A stretch of 64,000 nucleotides of DNA from Amorphochlora amoebiformis. Its lineage: Eukaryota > Cercozoa > Chlorarachniophyceae. Position 1 is the first letter of the stretch. Every line of letters begins with the position of its first letter. Where the stretch lies: the NCBI GenBank assembly GCA_054601695.1, contig BAAHQB010000086.1:62001-126000 (forward strand), written 5' to 3'. The position numbers and the translations under genes are program-made. This document shows positions 1 to 64,000 of the stretch, piece after piece. A model generated the notes under the pieces. It was given only the letters and a program-made list of their open reading frames with translations. It made no database searches and had not been told where the DNA came from.

Positions 1-46
<46 letters not shown>

Positions 47-74
47 ACACACACACAGACGCACGCACACTCAC

Positions 75-9686
<9,612 letters not shown>

Positions 9687-10451
9687 CTTCGGAACCAGTA
9701 CACGTGCGGACTCAAACCTAATCCACAAAAGGAACAGGAAAGCTACAATTTTAATCAGAAAACACAAGATACCCCCTATTCGGCGAATTCTCCAGTTGAT
9801 TATGTGTTGTATTTCGTAGGCTTTCATAATTGTGGTTGCACAAATCACTCCCCCATATCCTTCTTCGAAACTCCTTCCCGCAAGGAAAATTGAAAAAATA
9901 AAAACCTTTGGGGAAGTCGGGGCTTGATTAGCACCCTGCGGGGTCGAGAAGGAACAATTGCGTCCTAAATTTCCAAGCACATCACATGCCCTTTGAAATC
10001 TTCCGGAAAATTCCCTTTCCAAAACAAAACCCGGCCAAAACGTTTTAATACCTGTCTGCGTATATCTTGAGAACCATCAGACTGTTTTGCAGTTGATAGG
10101 TATCGGGGAATTCTCCCCAGCCGATACCAAAGGGGTCGAAACTGGATACCAGCCTCCATCCCGCGCCGGTCGGGTTCCAACGGAACCCAATTTATGACCC
10201 TCTAAAATACCACATTTAACCCTTTAACCGAAATTTAAATTTATCCCACTTTGGTAAAATTTGTCGGGCCAGTTTGAATTTTCAAATCGTGGGGGCAAGG
10301 CGAAGGCCTCACGCTGGAGGAGACTCACTTATCTCTTCCCCCCATACATTCTATTTCTCTCCTCTTTTTCACCTTCGAGTGACTCATAGGGAATAGAAAG
10401 GCCTTCGAGCATAAACAACCGCTCAGGATAATTTATTTACGCGGCAAAAGC
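9687..10451. promoter_or_regulatory. Divergent intergenic spacer, probable shared promoter region
   Basis: This is 765 bp of mixed composition without long (TA)n runs, between the start codon of the minus-strand DUF1992 gene and that of the plus-strand coiled-coil gene. Short open frames occur on both strands but none has recognisable protein features or phased splice sites, apart from the first DUF1992 exon at its left edge. A two-sided promoter is inferred from layout only; I see no convincing TATA or initiator element. Confidence 0.4.
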
Positions 10452-40766
<30,315 letters not shown>

Positions 40767-41183
40767 TTGCTCAAGCTAGCGATCTGAGCTTGAACTTGTA
40801 GGAATTTCAAAATAATTCTTGGATTTTTTCCGTCGAGAACGATGTGTATTTGTTATGTATATTAAAAGAGTGTGTTTGTTATCTATTAAATGAGTGTGTT
40901 TGTTATGTATTAAATGCGTGTTTTTCTTATCTATAGTGTTTGTTATCTATTAAGTAGTGTGTTTGTTATTTATTATATGGACTAGTATGATGGTAGTATC
41001 TGTAGTATGATAAATCGATATACTTTTGACATATAATCTAGTATTTATCTGGTATATGTACATATATATGTGTGTGTGTATATGTGTATTAGTATATGTA
41101 TGACTATATAATATTACATATATATACATGTATATATATATATATATGTATGTATGTGTGTGTAATACATCACAGTATATATG

Positions 41184-41220
<37 letters not shown>

Positions 41221-41223
41221 CAC

Positions 41224-41260
<37 letters not shown>

Positions 41261-41280
41261 TTTAGTACATATGCATGTAT

Positions 41281-41315
<35 letters not shown>

Positions 41316-41681
41316 CTAGATATAGGTATATATATATAGGTATAGGTGTAGTATCCAGTTACTATAATATATATTCTAGATACTAACTAGACTAACCTGA
41401 TATATATATATATATATACCATAGTGTATAAACTTTGACATACTAGACAGAGCGAGTATGGCTACATGTTAAATTATTGTTAATATACAGTATCTGCAGT
41501 AATTTTCTGCCATTAGTTCGATAACATTCCTAGTCTGGCTATGACTACATTTATGATATGAGTACACACACATATATATAAATGAAATTTATATATATGT
41601 GTGTAATAATAATAGTAATAATTACTATTAATTAGTAATAATTAATAATAATAATCAGTAATACTAGTAGACCGTATATGT

Positions 41682-41714
<33 letters not shown>

Positions 41715-41739
41715 ATTATATATACATATATGTATATGC

Positions 41740-41779
<40 letters not shown>

Positions 41780-41976
41780 TGAATCTAACCCTATTCTAAC
41801 GCTAACTTTGATTCTAACTCTAACTTAACCTAACCTACCCTTACCCTAACCTTAACCCTCGCCCCAACCCTAACCTAATCCTAACCCTTATCCTAACCCT
41901 TATCCTAACCCTAACTCTACTCACCAAAGGCTCAAAGTTAAAGTACATAATATTCATATGTATATATATATATGTG

Positions 41977-42008
<32 letters not shown>

Positions 42009-42172
42009 TATTTACATATATATATATATATATATAGATACAACATACATAATAATAATACTAATTTATATTCATAATGAGTACAACACTCATACCAATA
42101 ATACCCTAAGAACAATCTTGAAACCGTTACTACTTTCAGGAGTTACACCAGTTACTGACAGTAACTGTCGGT
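40767..42172. other. Intergenic region between convergent genes
   Basis: Between the stop codons of the coiled-coil gene (plus) and the small secreted-protein gene (minus). It holds a degenerate 25-30 bp AT-rich repeat (GTGTGTTTGTTATCTATTAA, about five copies, 40866-40978), mixed unique AT-rich sequence, (TA)n, and a degenerate CCCTAA-like array at 41783-41930. No gene seen. Confidence 0.6.
41783..41930. repeat. Degenerate CCCTAA-type array, intergenic
   Basis: Units such as CTAACCCTA, CTTATCCTAACC and CTAACTCTA, far less regular than the intronic arrays and without the box. It lies between convergent genes. Confidence 0.75.
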
Positions 42173-49834
<7,662 letters not shown>

Positions 49835-49890
49835 GTAATATTATAAATACATATTTACACACATACATCATTCACACAAGTATATGTATA

Positions 49891-49971
<81 letters not shown>

Positions 49972-50100
49972 AAAAACATTGTAATATAAATGCTACAATT
50001 CATCATCCACATAAAACACTTGCAAACTCTTTTTAACATCAACACACATTGTTAGGTTAATAACATAAATTCATCCATATACGCACGATTTGCGCAGGCC
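49835..50100. other. Short intergenic spacer between kinesin 3' end and small gene start
   Basis: 266 bp between the kinesin stop (50101) and the proposed start of the small gene (49834), both on the minus strand. The central part is (TA)n; the rest is AT-rich unique sequence. It must hold the kinesin 3' UTR and any promoter of the small gene. No clear polyadenylation or TATA signal is distinguishable from the AT background. Confidence 0.4.
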
Positions 50101-63746
<13,646 letters not shown>

Positions 63747-64000
63747 CTGGAATTAGGATTTTTACTACAGTTGAGACAGTAGGAATGAACTGAAGAGAGA
63801 CATGGTTGAGGAAGATAGTCAGAGGGGATCGAAGAGGCAGGAAAAAGCGAGAAATGATCGACGAGAGAAGAAAAGCGAGAGAGCCTTCGCGAGAGACGGT
63901 AAGGAGAGGAAGTCAGGGGTCAAGCAAAACAGAGCAGCAGAGAGAGAGAGAGCACATGAGAAATGTAACGAGATATGTAGAGAGACTAAAAGAGAAGCTT
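63747..64000 (-). other. Kinesin intron, polypyrimidine on the sense strand
   Basis: Upstream of the 63746 acceptor (aattccag on the minus strand) the sense strand is pyrimidine-rich with CT runs. No further motor motif is found before the window edge; the conserved KLTRLLQDSLG segment that should precede is absent, so its exon lies outside the window. Confidence 0.6.

Overview
The window is nuclear DNA from a eukaryote, most likely a microbial one. It has GT-AG introns, very small exons, TTAGGG/CCCTAA telomere-type repeats scattered internally and the standard genetic code (mature frames end in TAG or TAA). I cannot assign a clade. Most of the sequence is (TA)n with GA/CT and telomere-type arrays, and nearly all long open frames are low-complexity translations of these repeats. 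Genes show up only as 25-170 bp islands of balanced composition, each bounded by a TAG/CAG acceptor and a GT donor. I chained these islands by reading phase and found four genes.

(1) Minus strand, 112-9686: at least 16 exons of a protein with the DUF1992 domain of DNAJC28, apparently without a J domain. It starts at 9686 and runs off the left edge. (2) Plus strand, 10452-40766: one gene of about 51 exons. The spliced frame is exactly 3600 nt (1199 aa). It encodes a signal peptide, a long coiled coil with N-glycosylation sequons, a Lys/Pro-rich linker, a Thr/Ser/Val-rich heavily sequon-bearing segment and a Pro-rich tail. Only about 12% of its length is coding. (3) Minus strand, 42173-49834: a small predicted secreted protein of unknown family, about 126 aa, with a 4.2 kb first intron full of repeats. 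(4) Minus strand, 50101 to beyond 63746: a kinesin. The end of the motor, the neck, a coiled coil and a C-terminal PH domain are visible; most of the motor lies off the right edge.

Genes 1 and 2 are divergent and share a 765 bp spacer. Genes 2 and 3 converge. Gene 3 starts 266 bp downstream of the end of gene 4. True intergenic sequence is therefore only about 9687-10451, 40767-42172 and 49835-50100; everything else is intron.

Two patterns stand out. First, telomere-type arrays sit almost entirely inside introns, mostly with CCCTAA on the sense strand of whichever gene they are in. They often form the splice donor or acceptor themselves, and they carry a recurring box of about 45 bp. Second, many exons are accompanied by truncated copies of themselves in the adjacent intron, cut off by (TA)n. 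Copies upstream of an exon keep the acceptor and 5' part; copies downstream keep the 3' part and donor. All gene models are phase-consistent hand reconstructions without transcript evidence.
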